NCBI GenBank assembly: GCA_000507305.1 | Contig: DF241098.1 | Location: 1,723-65,722 of the forward strand | Direction: 5' to 3' | DNA length: 64,000 bases | Origin: Breviolum minutum Mf 1.05b.01 | Lineage: Eukaryota > Sar > Dinophyceae > Suessiales > Symbiodiniaceae | Shown here: piece by piece, positions 48,101-53,079 of the stretch | Position numbering within the stretch: position 1 is the first letter of the stretch | How the letters are laid out: the number at the start of each line of letters is the position of its first letter | Notes under the pieces: generated by a model | The model's input: only the letters and a program-made list of their open reading frames with translations | Databases searched by the model: none | Told to the model about the DNA's origin: nothing | Translations under genes and position numbers: made by a program

Positions 48101-48677
48101 ACGAGTATTTCATGGCTTTCGTCTCCGGCCGTTTTTTTTTTCGTGGCTCCAATGATTGGGCCTTCTGAAAACATCCCAAGTTTTTTGTGGCTCAAATGAT
48201 TGGGCCTTCTGAAAACACCCCAAGGGCTCGGTTTTCTAAAATACAAAATCAAGTTTTTCAAGCCATTTTTTTTTTAAAACATACCTTAAGAATCCTTGGT
48301 ATAGCATGGGTCTGGGTCCTCAAAATAGCCACTTTTGAGGGGTCAGGATTCTTAGGTTAGTGACTAGTGACTTAGCCTGTAGTTACAGCAAAACTTGCAT
48401 TTTTTTTTCCGGAGGGTTGAACTCCCCTTGTTTTTTTGTCTGTCTTAGGGGATGGCCAGGCAACCCAATTGTTGAGGTTGTATATATACATATACCCACT
48501 TATAAGAATTTCCTATATCAAAGGTAGGATGAAAATTCCTCAAACAACCGGCCAACTTTTTGACCCTGGCCGCATTTGGCAACAAAAATCTGCTGGGTGC
48601 CAAGCCCACCTTAAGGCCTTAGGTCTCTATGGCCTTATTGTTGGCTTAGTGGTAGCTTCCACTGCTGAAGGAAAAGG
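15127..48677 (+). CDS. V-type H+-ATPase proteolipid subunit c, 9 exons over 33.5 kb
   Basis: Membrane rotor subunit of the vacuolar proton pump. Nine exons at 15127-15178, 16566-16631, 18511-18536, 25463-25492, 26336-26384, 28244-28270, 45787-45875, 47599-47644 and 48616-48677 join in phase. The product has four membrane helices: [104 protein letters not shown] and [20 protein letters not shown]. The proton-carrying glutamate is in IFAEA (exon 8). The total of about 150 codons fits the usual 155-165. The N-terminal few residues, a possible microexon between IING and AYSGYAH (about 4 residues short against homologues), and the exact stop are unresolved. Introns 3 and 6 hold other genes. Three donors are GC. 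An intact, ordered, in-phase set argues for a functional gene. Confidence 0.88.
15179..18510. other. V-ATPase introns 1 and 2 with repeats
   Basis: Apart from exon 2, no coding sequence. Contains a left end CCTAAGAATCCTGACCCC (15030 onwards) that matches, inverted, the element at 48282-48356; a duplicated block (ATGAATGTAATACCCCCTAGTCTGAACCA at about 15319 and 15725, given here only by position); a CACCCTGGAAGATTAACATGG element (16390-16500); TATAAC-rich elements (16200-16290, 17330-17430); and GGGTATTTTTTCTA-type elements (16960-17060, 17580-17680). Confidence 0.5.
16566..16631 (+). CDS. V-ATPase c exon 2 ([13 protein letters not shown])
   Basis: Acceptor ATCACTTCTAG|G. Twenty-two codons: [18 protein letters not shown] then ANLG, donor [19 protein letters not shown] is the hallmark loop of eukaryotic V-ATPase proteolipids. 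Confidence 0.92.
18511..18536 (+). CDS. V-ATPase c microexon 3 (IMRPDMVMR)
   Basis: A 26-nt exon reading IMRPDMVM plus two bases of Arg, after ACACCGAG and before a GTGCGA donor. It matches the GVMRPDLVMK segment of homologues and supplies the phase needed by the next exon. It is the one secure exon here whose first base is not G. Confidence 0.85.
18640..18949. other. AT-rich block preceding the spliced leader
   Basis: About 310 bp made almost wholly of A and T, ending directly at the spliced-leader sequence. A similar AT-rich block lies at 23640-23815. The two may bound an inserted segment with its own composition. No TATA or terminator assignment is made. Confidence 0.5.
18950..18971 (+). 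other. Dinoflagellate spliced leader (DinoSL) encoded in the genome
   Basis: The 22 nt match the dinoflagellate trans-spliced leader exactly, with A at the degenerate first base: A, then CCGTAGCCATTTTGGCTCAA, then G. It is followed by CAGCCATT, not by a GT donor, so it is not an SL RNA gene. Genome-encoded leaders of this kind are known in dinoflagellates as relics of reverse-transcribed mRNAs. The next bases (GCAGCCATTATTCTAATG) resemble a second, decayed leader. Confidence 0.9.
19210..20361 (+). pseudogene. Broken gene of the dinoflagellate [14 protein letters not shown] protein family
   Basis: Begins about 240 bp after the spliced leader, at an ATG in good context (GCCATGG). Exon 1 (19210-19367) reads [13 protein letters not shown] and then [16 protein letters not shown], donor GTAAGG. 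Exon 2 (19551-19729) reads [12 protein letters not shown] and [21 protein letters not shown] third segment (19899 on) contains [19 protein letters not shown] and then a KPLDF-type segment, but these blocks lie in different frames, so at least two frame changes are needed. The order [23 protein letters not shown] is that of an abundant dinoflagellate family with a methyltransferase-like fold, known to me only as uncharacterised proteins. A further exon may lie at 20460-20536 ([19 protein letters not shown]). Confidence 0.6.
20752..21458 (+). CDS. Two-exon hypothetical protein, Ser/Asp-rich
   Basis: Exon 1, 20752-20839, starts [16 protein letters not shown] and ends in a split Ser codon at a GTATAA donor. 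Exon 2, 20965-21458, follows ATTTACAG|G and continues in phase to a TAG. The predicted protein is about 193 aa. Visible features: an acidic Ser/Asp stretch [15 protein letters not shown], a basic run [14 protein letters not shown], and an [15 protein letters not shown] tail. The exon-exon phase fits exactly, which favours a real gene. No family recognised. It could be a downstream part of the gene beginning at 19210. Confidence 0.5.
21838..21866 (+). repeat. (CA)n microsatellite
   Basis: Short ACACAC run with one AAAC interruption, within the nested insert of V-ATPase intron 3. Confidence 0.85.
22124..22609 (+). CDS. Hypothetical protein, 157-161 aa
   Basis: Open frame with G/C-biased third positions, unlike the repeat DNA around it. 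Internal ATG at 22136 gives [19 protein letters not shown] and is an alternative start to 22124. Contains [20 protein letters not shown] and [20 protein letters not shown], suggesting beta strands, and ends in an Arg/Pro-rich tail. Hydrophobic and charged residues alternate as in a folded domain; there is no signal peptide or membrane segment. No family recognised. It lies in V-ATPase intron 3 with the spliced-leader relic. Confidence 0.45.
   Translation: MSETMDADVPRLECAVVQTNGEFPSPKSWCEVVDIELCRRFYYSHPGSGLIFNFKNHEGIKFVCVWDGEATHADGTRLWQFSAFRKDKSLALRTVYVRQVPQAGLVLQCKLEIRVGAEDGNFVMNFTSMSGNLFGKAVWTGHAAAPRQRAVRPAPREGVGL
22610..25462. other. End of the nested insert and remainder of V-ATPase intron 3
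   Basis: 22610-23640 has moderate GC and short open frames but no recognisable gene. 23640-23815 is AT-rich. After that the usual intron repeats return: a GTAAATAGACCATACATTGAG element near 24380 and a GGGATTTTTCTACCCACT/CCATGATAATA element at about 25015-25130. Confidence 0.45.
25463..25492 (+). CDS. V-ATPase c microexon 4 ([10 protein letters not shown])
   Basis: A 30-nt exon after [16 protein letters not shown] plus split codons at both ends, donor GTTTCT. Encodes the core of membrane helix 2. Confidence 0.88.
26336..26384 (+). CDS. V-ATPase c exon 5 ([14 protein letters not shown])
   Basis: Preceded by a strong T-rich tract ending CACCTTCAG. Reads [14 protein letters not shown] and, if the GC donor GCTCCA is used, two more Leu codons ending in phase 0, which fits the next exon. 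A GT donor after AATG (26376) would leave phase 1 and require an unseen microexon. Confidence 0.85.
26483..26594. repeat. Terminal-inverted-repeat element, TACACCCTGGAAGAT family
   Basis: Left end TACACCCCGGAAGATGAACG and right end CGTTAATCTTCCAGGGTGTA are inverted repeats with few mismatches; the match extends over GGCTGGAA. Other copies: 16390-16500, 27240-27344, 51965-52069, 60107-60214. All are about 105-115 bp. Confidence 0.85.
27240..27344. repeat. Terminal-inverted-repeat element with 34-bp arms
   Basis: Left arm 27240-27273 and right arm 27311-27344 are complementary over 34 bp with one mismatch (CCCC against CCCT). The 37-bp middle contains GGAAAATCATCTTCC, shared with the other family copies. 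Confidence 0.9.
27503..27586. repeat. Terminal-inverted-repeat element with perfect 27-bp arms
   Basis: Left arm 27503-27529 (starts CACCCTCCCTGAAACTAACA) and right arm 27560-27586 (ends TGTTAGTTTCAGGGAGGGTG) are perfectly complementary, with only 30 bp between. Related copies: about 54374-54480, 55298-55425, 56702-56812, 57835-57947. The internal sequence differs among copies while the ends are kept. Confidence 0.9.
28244..28270 (+). CDS. V-ATPase c microexon 6 (AYSGYAHLA)
   Basis: A 27-nt exon after GGCCCGAG, with a GTACGG donor, phase 0 at both ends. Reads AYSGYAHLA, which joins AGLTVG of the next exon to give the start of helix 3. The downstream intron is 17.5 kb. Confidence 0.82.
28541..28713 (+). 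repeat. 40-46 bp minisatellite, truncated by the gap
   Basis: Four units, each containing GAGTTCAGTGTGGC followed by TGC(T/C)GGACC. The first is 46 bp; the last two are nearly identical 40-bp units. The array runs directly into the run of N. Confidence 0.9.
28714..28951. other. Assembly gap (238 N)
   Basis: Unresolved bases. The minisatellite on its left edge is the likely cause. Open frames through the gap are meaningless. Confidence 1.
28952..29904. repeat. Spacer repeats upstream of AlkB-like copy 1
   Basis: Contains three copies of the ~50-bp spacer repeat (cores at 29053, 29528, 29750: GGACTCAACTGC then TGTTTGGCGGGG and GGTCTG) and, at 29376-29443, a decayed fragment of the AlkB-like gene 5' end (TCACGAGTTGGA...GTTTTTGG-type sequence). 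Similar spacers precede copy 2. Confidence 0.7.
29905..31876 (+). pseudogene. AlkB-like 2OG/Fe(II) dioxygenase-domain protein, copy 1 (frameshifted)
   Basis: Start ATG in GCCATGGC context, [20 protein letters not shown]. The first 178 codons are open to 30441. Near 30420-30428 the sequence has four extra bases compared with copy 2, and the continuation is in another frame, open to a TGA at 31876. The second frame carries [10 protein letters not shown], then HADECDTY (HxD iron ligands), [35 protein letters not shown] (distal His) and a following Arg-rich segment: the layout of the AlkB-type dioxygenase fold. A ~400-residue helical C-terminal region follows, with a basic RREKKKKKE run, ending [10 protein letters not shown]. 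Without the frameshift the product would be about 656 aa. Substrate unknown. It may be a real pseudogene or an assembly error. Confidence 0.65.
31943..32050 (+). repeat. ~50-bp spacer repeat downstream of copy 1
   Basis: GCATTTTTGGACTTAACCGC followed by TTTTCGGCGGGGCGGTCTGATGC-type sequence, 70 bp after the stop codon of copy 1. Same family as the copies at 29053, 29528, 29750, 32762, 32873, 34786, 34977, 37377, 37494, 39118, 40749 and a partial at 40926. Confidence 0.75.
32313..32732 (+). pseudogene. Hypothetical ORF with one apparent frameshift
   Basis: From the ATG at 32313 one frame reads [20 protein letters not shown] and then VEHVWRY. At about 32400 the coding-like reading moves to the next frame, [16 protein letters not shown], then [20 protein letters not shown] and [20 protein letters not shown], ending at a TAG at 32732. 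Removing one base would join the two halves. No family recognised. It sits between the two AlkB-like copies and is followed at once by two spacer repeats, like the AlkB-like genes themselves. Confidence 0.4.
32745..32930 (+). repeat. Two tandem ~50-bp spacer repeats
   Basis: Two copies about 111 bp apart of TTGCATTTTTGGACTCAACT followed by GCCTTTTGGCGGGG and GGTCTG. The same two-copy arrangement occurs at 37363-37520 after copy 2, so the array has a repeating layout. Confidence 0.85.
33256..33857 (+). repeat. ~600-bp segmental repeat, copy A
   Basis: 602-bp unit directly followed by a near-identical copy (33858-34459). Contains a conserved frame of about 70 codons ([20 protein letters not shown] ... 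[14 protein letters not shown], stop), then GTACTGTTGGTTCAGGTTTTG and CTTGCAGGTAGC blocks, ending GCAGTGTTGCATGAACACTGG. The conserved frame may be fortuitous, as all copies are recent. Confidence 0.85.
33858..34459 (+). repeat. ~600-bp segmental repeat, copy B
   Basis: Tandem partner of copy A, differing by few substitutions. Further copies: most of the unit at 37866-38460 and the right half at 39940-40287. Confidence 0.85.
34460..35143. repeat. Spacer with two ~50-bp repeats and an AlkB-like 5' fragment
   Basis: 34599-34675 is a decayed fragment of the AlkB-like gene start (TTCATGGCCACATGGTGACA, then TTGGGATGACATGGTCAAA). Spacer-repeat cores at 34786 and 34977 are each followed by GCATGCAAGGCAGCTGA and a CAACTTCACGCATCAA block. 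This mirrors the spacer before copy 1. Confidence 0.7.
35144..37309 (+). pseudogene. AlkB-like 2OG/Fe(II) dioxygenase-domain protein, copy 2 (two in-frame TAG codons)
   Basis: From ATG ([20 protein letters not shown]) one frame runs 722 codons to the TAG at 37307-37309, interrupted only by TAG at 35927-35929 and 37109-37111. The first 261 codons are intact and contain [18 protein letters not shown] (HxD), [34 protein letters not shown] (distal His) and a following Arg, so the whole dioxygenase domain could be made from the first segment. The first TAG replaces Phe of copy 1, just after the domain; the second replaces Leu. Downstream are three 28-residue repeats (36161-36400), then a helical region matching copy 1 and ending [11 protein letters not shown]. 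It may be a pseudogene, or a truncated active enzyme, or use readthrough. No known dinoflagellate homologue function is assumed. Confidence 0.65.
36161..36400 (+). repeat. Three in-frame 84-bp tandem repeats within copy 2
   Basis: Units start at 36161, 36245 and 36329 (exactly 84 bp apart). Each encodes SSG(Q/E)F(A/T)GI(K/N)LSE followed by (C/R)AGAE and VQADTNV-type residues. Copy 1 has a single, diverged equivalent (FAGVKRP region), so the expansion happened after the copies separated. Confidence 0.85.
37363..37520 (+). repeat. Two tandem ~50-bp spacer repeats after copy 2
   Basis: Cores at 37377 and 37494 (TTTTTGGACTCAACTGCCTT then TTGGCGGGGCGGTCTG), starting about 55 bp after the stop of copy 2. 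Followed by the same GACATTTGACAGACACCAAG block seen after 32900. Confidence 0.85.
37866..38460 (+). repeat. ~600-bp segmental repeat, copy C
   Basis: Matches copies A and B from GCTGCTGAAGGTGTAAATAG through the conserved frame ([20 protein letters not shown]) to GTGTTGCATGAACACTGGCG, with a small rearrangement near 38180. Confidence 0.8.
38461..38511 (+). repeat. Hairpin, ~20-bp stem
   Basis: CGATAG-G-TGATGTTATTGGG, 11-nt loop, CCCAATAACATCA-A-CTATCG. The 13-bp inner stem is perfect and the 6-bp outer stem is perfect, separated by one mismatch. Copies A and B lack the second arm; at 40280-40300 only the left arm is present. Confidence 0.85.
38554..38622 (+). pseudogene. AlkB-like gene, truncated copy 3
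   Basis: Begins [18 protein letters not shown] exactly as copy 2, then skips about 65-70 bp relative to copy 2 and resumes at LPHA before a TAG. Nothing further of the gene remains downstream. A more decayed fragment lies at 40402-40470. Confidence 0.7.
39161..39257 (+). repeat. Long hairpin, copy 1
   Basis: Arms read AGAGGGTTAGTATGAATGCC... and its near-complement ...CAGAGTATAACCCT, meeting around GGGTCAAGCC. Imperfect stem of about 42 bp; the sequence between the hairpin and its copy at 39379 (ATCGGTCAAACCATGACATT) is repeated too. Confidence 0.8.
39379..39473 (+). repeat. Long hairpin, copy 2 (42-bp stem)
   Basis: Left arm starts AGAGGGTTAGTATGAATGC and right arm ends GCGTTCAGAGTAACCCTCT. 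Of 42 positions, 37 are Watson-Crick pairs and two more are G-U. The short central segment is GGGTCAAGCC. The fold resembles a microRNA precursor or a foldback element. A shorter relative (ATTTGGGCAGCTT/AAGCTGGGCAAAT) lies near 39599-39631. Confidence 0.85.
39876..39914 (+). repeat. Hairpin with perfect 13-bp stem
   Basis: CAGTCAAGACTAC (39876-39888), 13-nt loop, GTAGTCTTGACTG (39902-39914). Lies just left of the partial fourth segmental repeat. Confidence 0.9.
39940..40287 (+). repeat. ~600-bp segmental repeat, partial copy D
   Basis: Right half of the unit only, from GCAGGTAGCCTTTGGGTG to GTTGCATGAACACTGGCG. It is followed by another decayed AlkB-like 5' fragment (40402-40470) and spacer repeats with cores at 40749 and, partial, 40926. 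Confidence 0.75.
41035..41172 (+). CDS. Ubiquitin-like N-terminal fragment
   Basis: ATG at 41035 gives [18 protein letters not shown] then [20 protein letters not shown], with a stop at 41172. The pattern beta strand, GEVLEL turn, beta strand, helix with an LK at its end is that of the first half of a ubiquitin-like fold, common at the N-termini of multidomain dinoflagellate proteins. The second half is missing here; it may be an exon of the gene at 41646-42713 or a relic. Confidence 0.45.
   Translation: MTHIRVNRLNGEVLELTLTEKEANRLMCNRDLKQFLGKADSSSWA
41646..42713 (+). CDS. Hypothetical helical protein, ~356 aa
   Basis: Longest uninterrupted non-repetitive frame of the window. ATG at 41646 (MYYCVADPP) or 41733 ([20 protein letters not shown]); the latter begins where coding-like composition becomes clear. 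Continues through [75 protein letters not shown] and a coiled C-terminal part ([20 protein letters not shown]) to a TGA at 42713. Mostly helical by residue pattern, no signal peptide. No family recognised. It lies in V-ATPase intron 6 downstream of the AlkB-like array; an upstream exon with the ubiquitin-like fragment is possible. Confidence 0.6.
   Translation: MYYCVADPPLLSSYVTVWAGSLQYVLLDMMSFSLDQLPPTDDLIFSYKDLDQLLDPQLLAECGLKICKQKGHEFFKHVFGAWTSALQSLPPDEANSFETPFGKTLLSKCIVLLQALDKTEDIVRGLIRAEHPNADYCDFRWPIPINTFQEFLHETCASATVELVRHKLLPQTVEQAFRFPSEAVKEDLWKLVREKCPCRGFLQFGGLPDGLGADLMVALIDKGLPEWCWRSCFGPFNDNLMQHVLEPAAVIRYYHDKEGAEGRLCIFLAERLSLEELCHQNQERRNALFYAEEFVEGAGGRHPDGLWIQVRDVIRQQMEAKVREFQGSLHELVELTRSVREGLGGNLVLLELIFR
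42787..43281 (-). CDS. Candidate minus-strand ORF, 164 aa (hypothetical)
   Basis: Minus-strand ATG at 43281, [20 protein letters not shown] then [18 protein letters not shown] and [17 protein letters not shown]. The first ~95 residues look like protein; the remainder, rich in Ser, Cys and His, is less convincing and may be intron. A second minus-strand frame at 43278-43466 ([20 protein letters not shown]) lies just upstream and could be another exon. No family recognised. Confidence 0.35.
   Translation of the reverse strand: MKLPKAKEGAPLSTDALPNLLEMPIQDLRNLLVDGAVGKMPAHPPVQASVMAKQVDIDMIDLSENNCQDYMYKNATTTKKSKQAPEALLSNHQIPTKELKYHSTPAQSLVHCWRITAACCHICSSKAGSESRASASPHTASSGFLSLHNAFSEASENLMVIYGD
43467..45786. 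other. End of V-ATPase intron 6
   Basis: No gene recognised. From about 45270 the intron-type repeats of the outer regions resume (ACCACCAACTAG element 45277-45354; AAAACTAACG element near 45628), marking the return from the nested block to the host intron. 46030-46180 in the following intron contains a duplicated GAGGCTTCTTT(C/T)TCGAAACTG block. Confidence 0.4.
45787..45875 (+). CDS. V-ATPase c exon 7 ([18 protein letters not shown])
   Basis: Follows a C-rich tract (CCCCCCCTTACGCCGAG). Reads [20 protein letters not shown], then [23 protein letters not shown] is invariant in plant and alveolate proteolipids. A GC donor (GCCAGG) gives the correct QQ-P junction. GC content is well above the flanking DNA. 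Confidence 0.92.
47599..47644 (+). CDS. V-ATPase c exon 8 with proton-binding Glu (IFAE)
   Basis: After TTTCCCCGCTGAG; reads [15 protein letters not shown]. The Glu of IFAE is the dicyclohexylcarbodiimide-reactive, proton-translocating residue of the family. Donor GC (GCCACC). Confidence 0.92.
48282..48356. repeat. Inverted-repeat element, CCTAAGAATCCTGACCCC family
   Basis: Left end CCTTAAGAATCC and right end GGATTCTTAGG are complementary, and the internal CTCAAAATAGCCACTTTTGAG is itself an imperfect palindrome. Its right half, inverted, matches 15030-15062, just upstream of V-ATPase exon 1. The element sits in the last V-ATPase intron. Confidence 0.7.
48616..48677 (+). CDS. V-ATPase c exon 9 ([11 protein letters not shown])
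   Basis: After CCCACCTTAAG; reads [20 protein letters not shown], the end of helix 4. The frame stays open to a TGA at 48753, but the extra tail is not typical. A GT at 48678 could be a donor to a short last exon. Confidence 0.85.
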
Positions 48678-48773
48678 GTGCGGGGACCTTGAACCAAAAA
48701 CAGGGAAGGATGAAAGCATGGGCCCGTTGTTGGAAGATGGAGCCCACCAATGAAGCTTGGTACTGGTATACTG

Positions 48774-48893
48774 TACTGTTAAATGGTTCAGAAATCCGGC
48801 GATACCTGGGATGTATAAAAAACCCGGAAAATTATTGGGATAAACTACTAACCTCAACTGGTGATCGCCGGATTTCTGAAGCATCAACAGTGG
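48774..48893. repeat. Inverted-repeat element, TACTGTT...CCGGCGAT family
   Basis: Left end TACTGTTAAATGGTTCAGAA with ATCCGGCGAT, right end ATCGCCGGATTTCTGAAGCA with TCAACAGT. Other copies at about 1440-1590, 2995-3080 (partial) and 13408-13531. Confidence 0.8.
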
Positions 48894-51262
48894 TACTGGT
48901 AAGTTCCCAAGTGAAAATAGTTGTTGTTTTCATAGAGCCATGTAAGTGCATTTATTTATTAAGACGGCTGGCCTTGAAAAGACACGGACGACACACTTGG
49001 GGGGGTTTCCTGTTTTAGTGGTTAAACTGAGGACAGATCTCTGCATTCCCTGGGATTCAGCGTGAGGATCCAGTGAGCGGCTCTTAGATGGAGAAGAGAG
49101 AAGTGACCCATGTTTTGGATGTGCAAAGCCAGCGACGAAAAAACACACAGCACCGTACCGCAGGCGTGAGGAGATGCCGAATTTTTTGGCGGCGCTAAGA
49201 ATACATTATACATAGTTTTGTTAGAGCCTTTTCCTGAGGGGAAGTTTTTTCCTTGTTCCAACAAATAATCACCTGTTTCAAGGAGCCAAGCCGATTATGG
49301 TTTTTCTCAACATCAACCTCCAACTGGTGATGGGGATCATCAATCAGTGGGACTAATATATAGCAACAGGGGCTGGCTTTTTGGCGGCTGATTGTTTTTT
49401 TCTGTCAACTAGAAGGACATGACTTATAGAAAGAACACCTGTAGATGTGACACAGGATTTGTTAAAAGTTAAAAGTTAAAACCCTAAGGATTCGTTTGTA
49501 TGTCCAAAAAAAAGGGGATTTGCTATCTACAATCCTATCAATAGGGGATAGTTCTGGATCCAAAAAAAAGGGAGAACCACAGGACATTTGGATTTTCAAA
49601 GTTTTTTTTGTGTGTCCTTCAAGAGCGGCGAAAGGCCGGCCACTTCGGGGCATCTCCTTCAACCGTCCAAGGGGGGATGGAAATTTGTGCCAACTTCAAG
49701 GGCCAAAATGTTTCCAAACTCACTGAAAGTCCTGCGGGGGCCCGGGGAGGGAAGGGCGACCCCTCAGATAGAAAAAGTACCTCTTGAGGTCGTTGGAAAG
49801 TGGTTGGATTCGTTAATATACGTTTTGTGGATCGTTGCTTGGAAGGGGGTTTTCAAAAACAAGCCAGTCAGTAGCAACTACTGGACATTTTTGTTGAAAT
49901 TTGTGATTGAACAAACAAAAAACGGTGATTTTTCCCACTTTTTTTGTTGAGGATTTGAAACCAAAAAACGACGAAAAAACCCGACCATTTTTTCGCTGAC
50001 CTCCAAAGGGCCCTTTGATAAAAGGTTGGACACACAGGTGAGCTCCAACGTTTGGGGATAGAAAGGTCAGGGCGCTTGGTCATCACCTGGTATAAATAAT
50101 GTTTCTATGACTTTATAAGTTACTAAAATCACAAGTACTTTCATAGTAAGAAGACTCCAAAAAAATAATTTTCCAACATACCCCCGACCGAATCAACCAC
50201 TCTTGATGTTTGGGAAGTCCTTTCATTTGGGGGGGATCATCCAGCAGTTAGATTCCGTATAGCTCCACAAAAGTTTCCCCCAACAAAAACCCGTTGGACT
50301 TCGGGGGTCAAAACATCGCTTGAGTCGGTGTTTTTGGAGGGTTTGTTTCAAGAATGGTTAGCTGAAATCTGCCAAAAAAACACGAAAATCCCGTTGGAAA
50401 ATTCTCTTAGAGACCATGCTTTTCCCGTACCCTTTTTAAAAGCGAAGATAAAGCAACCAAAGTCGTCGAAGATAAATGCTTCAGATGATGAAATTCCAGA
50501 ACTTCATGTCAGTTTTATTGAAAAACCGGGTTCAACTTGTTGTGAAACGGATCAGAAGATATTCCTGTTTGAGGGCGGCAGTTGATCAACGACTCAAGTT
50601 GGAAAAATAGCAGTCCGTTTACTGACCCCAGTTCCAGCCGAGATGAGGGTCGGCTCCAGAAAGAGCCCCTTAAGCACATCAGCTCTGCGTGACGGAGCGA
50701 AGAAAACGACCAAAATGCGTGTGGCTCGGTGTGTGTTTTTCCTTTCCAAATCCGAACTCAGATGGATGGTTTTCAAACATTTTTGTTTGAAAAACTCCTG
50801 ATTTGTGGTGAAGACAGAACAGGAAATAACTTGTTTGTTTCTAGATGTTTTTCTTCAGATGGAGCTACATGTTTGTTTTTGAATCCACTTGTTGCGGGAG
50901 AAAAAGAAGACCCAAAACTAGAAAATCGAAGGCAACAAGTGATTTGACAAAATCCTGCAACAGCCAGAAGTTGTTCATATGTTGGATCTACCCCCCACCC
51001 AGTAACAGTGGCAAATGAAGGTTTAGGTTGCGATTCCCGATCCTAGAAATACAACGAAGGGATGATGGGAGCCGTGGTGTCCCCAAAATTTCCACTGCCT
51101 GCTCTGTTTCACGGTGTTTTGTTTGGAAGTGGATTTTACTTTGGGTTGTCCCCCCTGCTGTAATGAAAGTTTCACCGTAATGAAAGGATCGATGGCTAGC
51201 CACCCCCAAAAGGTGGCGATTAGTTTTCGGGGTCATGATAAACCAAGACAAATGGGAGGGGC

Positions 51263-51286
51263 GATCGATGGCGATCGCCATCGATC
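51263..51286. repeat. Perfect 24-bp palindrome
   Basis: Centre GGCGATCGCC, extended on both sides by GATCGAT/ATCGATC without a spacer. The right half also pairs with GGATCGATGGC at 51187-51197, so it forms the right end of a ~105-bp inverted-repeat element. Confidence 0.9.
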
Positions 51287-52140
51287 CTTTCCAGGTGGTA
51301 TACTCCGTTTGAAAATTCTAAGACCTGGGACCTGGATTTTTTCCAAAAAATCATGGGGAGATGGGAGATGGAAGGCAGAAGGTTGGTTCCCAACTGGCCA
51401 GGTTGGTGGTTGTAGTACTCTTGTTTTTTGGGGTATGAAATACTACCCATTTATGTAGTTATGTGACTATGTGGGGATTATTTCATATAAACCATTAAAA
51501 TAAAAGGATTCCTATTAATCCACCAGGATTCAATGGAAAGTAAGAAAGGTTTTTTTCATGGCTCACTTGGGAAAAGGGACGTCTCCTTGACATCACCCTG
51601 CAAGTCCAAGAGTGTAAAAATAGCAGTTCCCCTAGATTTGTGACTTGAAGAATCCTTAGTCTAGGTGGTGTTTTCAAACATTTTTTATGTTCACCCCTAT
51701 TTGGGGAAGATTTCGAATTTTGACTAATATTTTTCAGATGGGTTGAAACCTCCAACTAGTTATTAGAACAATGGCCTTTACGGGAAAAAAAACAGTCAAC
51801 ATGATGGTCGACTTGGAATCCCAGGGATCAACCAATGTGAGATTTTCAGGAACCCCCAATAACGGGACCCCTTTATGGTAAGTTTCCGATACGATTCCCA
51901 TATCTTTAGGGATTCGAACATGGGAATAGTATGGATGAAACCTACCAACATAAAGGGGTCCCAATACACCCTGGAAGATAAACATGGAACCTACTAATCA
52001 ACCATTTAGAAAGGAAAATGATCTTCCAAACCTCCATGCTTATGTTCCATGTTAATCTTCCAGGGTGTATTGGTTCCCTGAAAAATCCCACGGGTTTGGC
52101 CAATTGGTTTTTCTCCTTTTTTTTGGGGGGGAGTCGGGAG

Positions 52141-52211
52141 GCCTTGGAACTTCACCCCTTGCAAGGCATCAAAGTTTGGAATACATCTATAGCTGCCTGC
52201 CAATCCTTGGG
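52141..52211 (+). CDS. Candidate exon with a pentatricopeptide-like repeat
   Basis: After GTCGGGAG|G, 71 nt read ALELHPLQGIKVWNTSIAAC then QSLG, followed by a GT donor in phase 2. The AL-L...GI.V.NTSI.AC pattern matches the core of pentatricopeptide (PPR) repeats, helical RNA-binding modules abundant in dinoflagellates. One repeat is too little for a firm assignment, and no flanking PPR exons were found. Confidence 0.42.
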
Positions 52212-52978
52212 GTTTTTTGTTTCCAAGAAATCTCCAACAGGACCCATTGAACGGACCCCTAAACCTGGGCATTTAATAGCTCTAGTAACCTTCTTAGGGG
52301 TCGGTTGGGATTCGGTCCCATTCAATTTTTGATGGATTTTTTAAAGGGGAGGTTTTTAACGGATGAAAACCTGTGGGATCCAACACTTTTGCCCATCCGC
52401 ATCATGCGGTTGAACTTCCAAAATCTCTAAAAAAAACATCGATCGCAATCAGTTTAACCTGAAGTGGCCCAATAGCATCCATGTAAGGTATATTTACCCA
52501 CATTTGCCTTATTTTGTATGGTGAATTGTAGGTAAATATATCAGTCCCATGGATTGTTTGGGTGGGTTTTAAGGACTCACTCTTGAGAGATGCTGTTGTT
52601 TGGTTTGTTCCCAGATCCACCTTTCATACCCCCCAAAAAGGAAATGGGCGAGTTCAGGCATGGTGAACGTGCTGGCATTCATATCCTTAGATGACATTGT
52701 TCTTTATTTCAGAACCCTCCAGTAAACGAACATTGGGCTGGAAAAAGTCACCATTTTTGAATCAAAAAGTTCTTTCTCATCTTCAGTCTTTGGTAGTTGT
52801 TTCTGTCAGGTCCAATAATATGCTCCATGTTTTACAGAGATTATGATTTACGTGTTCCAATTTTTGTTCCCCAACAACTGCTATCTTCAGTCTGATGGAA
52901 ACAAATCATGCTTGGAACCAACCTTAGCTTTCCAAACCCAAACTGGATGGCCATTCGGATGGAAATTTTCATCTACAG

Positions 52979-53056
52979 ATTTGGCCCAGATCCCCTCCGG
53001 GGTGGTTGTGTTGTGCCGTGTTGCGATTGCCACGGTGAACACCACCCGGATTCAAG
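52979..53056 (+). CDS. Candidate exon (PSGVVVLCRVAIATVNTT)
   Basis: After TCATCTACAG; reads LAQIPSGVVVLCRVAIATVN, then TTRIQ, followed by a GC donor. Coding-like in composition, with GC higher than its flanks. The LLCRV-type strand recalls the PARP catalytic domain, but this is only a resemblance. Confidence 0.35.
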
Positions 53057-53079
53057 GCTCGACCTTTTTTTGCTAGGTG

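Larger units (their letters stand above)
48678..52140. other. Repeat-rich DNA after the V-ATPase gene
   Basis: No gene recognised. Contains the CCGGCGAT element, a 24-bp palindrome within a larger inverted repeat (51184-51293), a GGGTATGAAATACTACCCA-type element (51430-51550), an ACCACCAACTAG-type element (about 51658-51765) and the element at 51965-52069. Confidence 0.45.
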
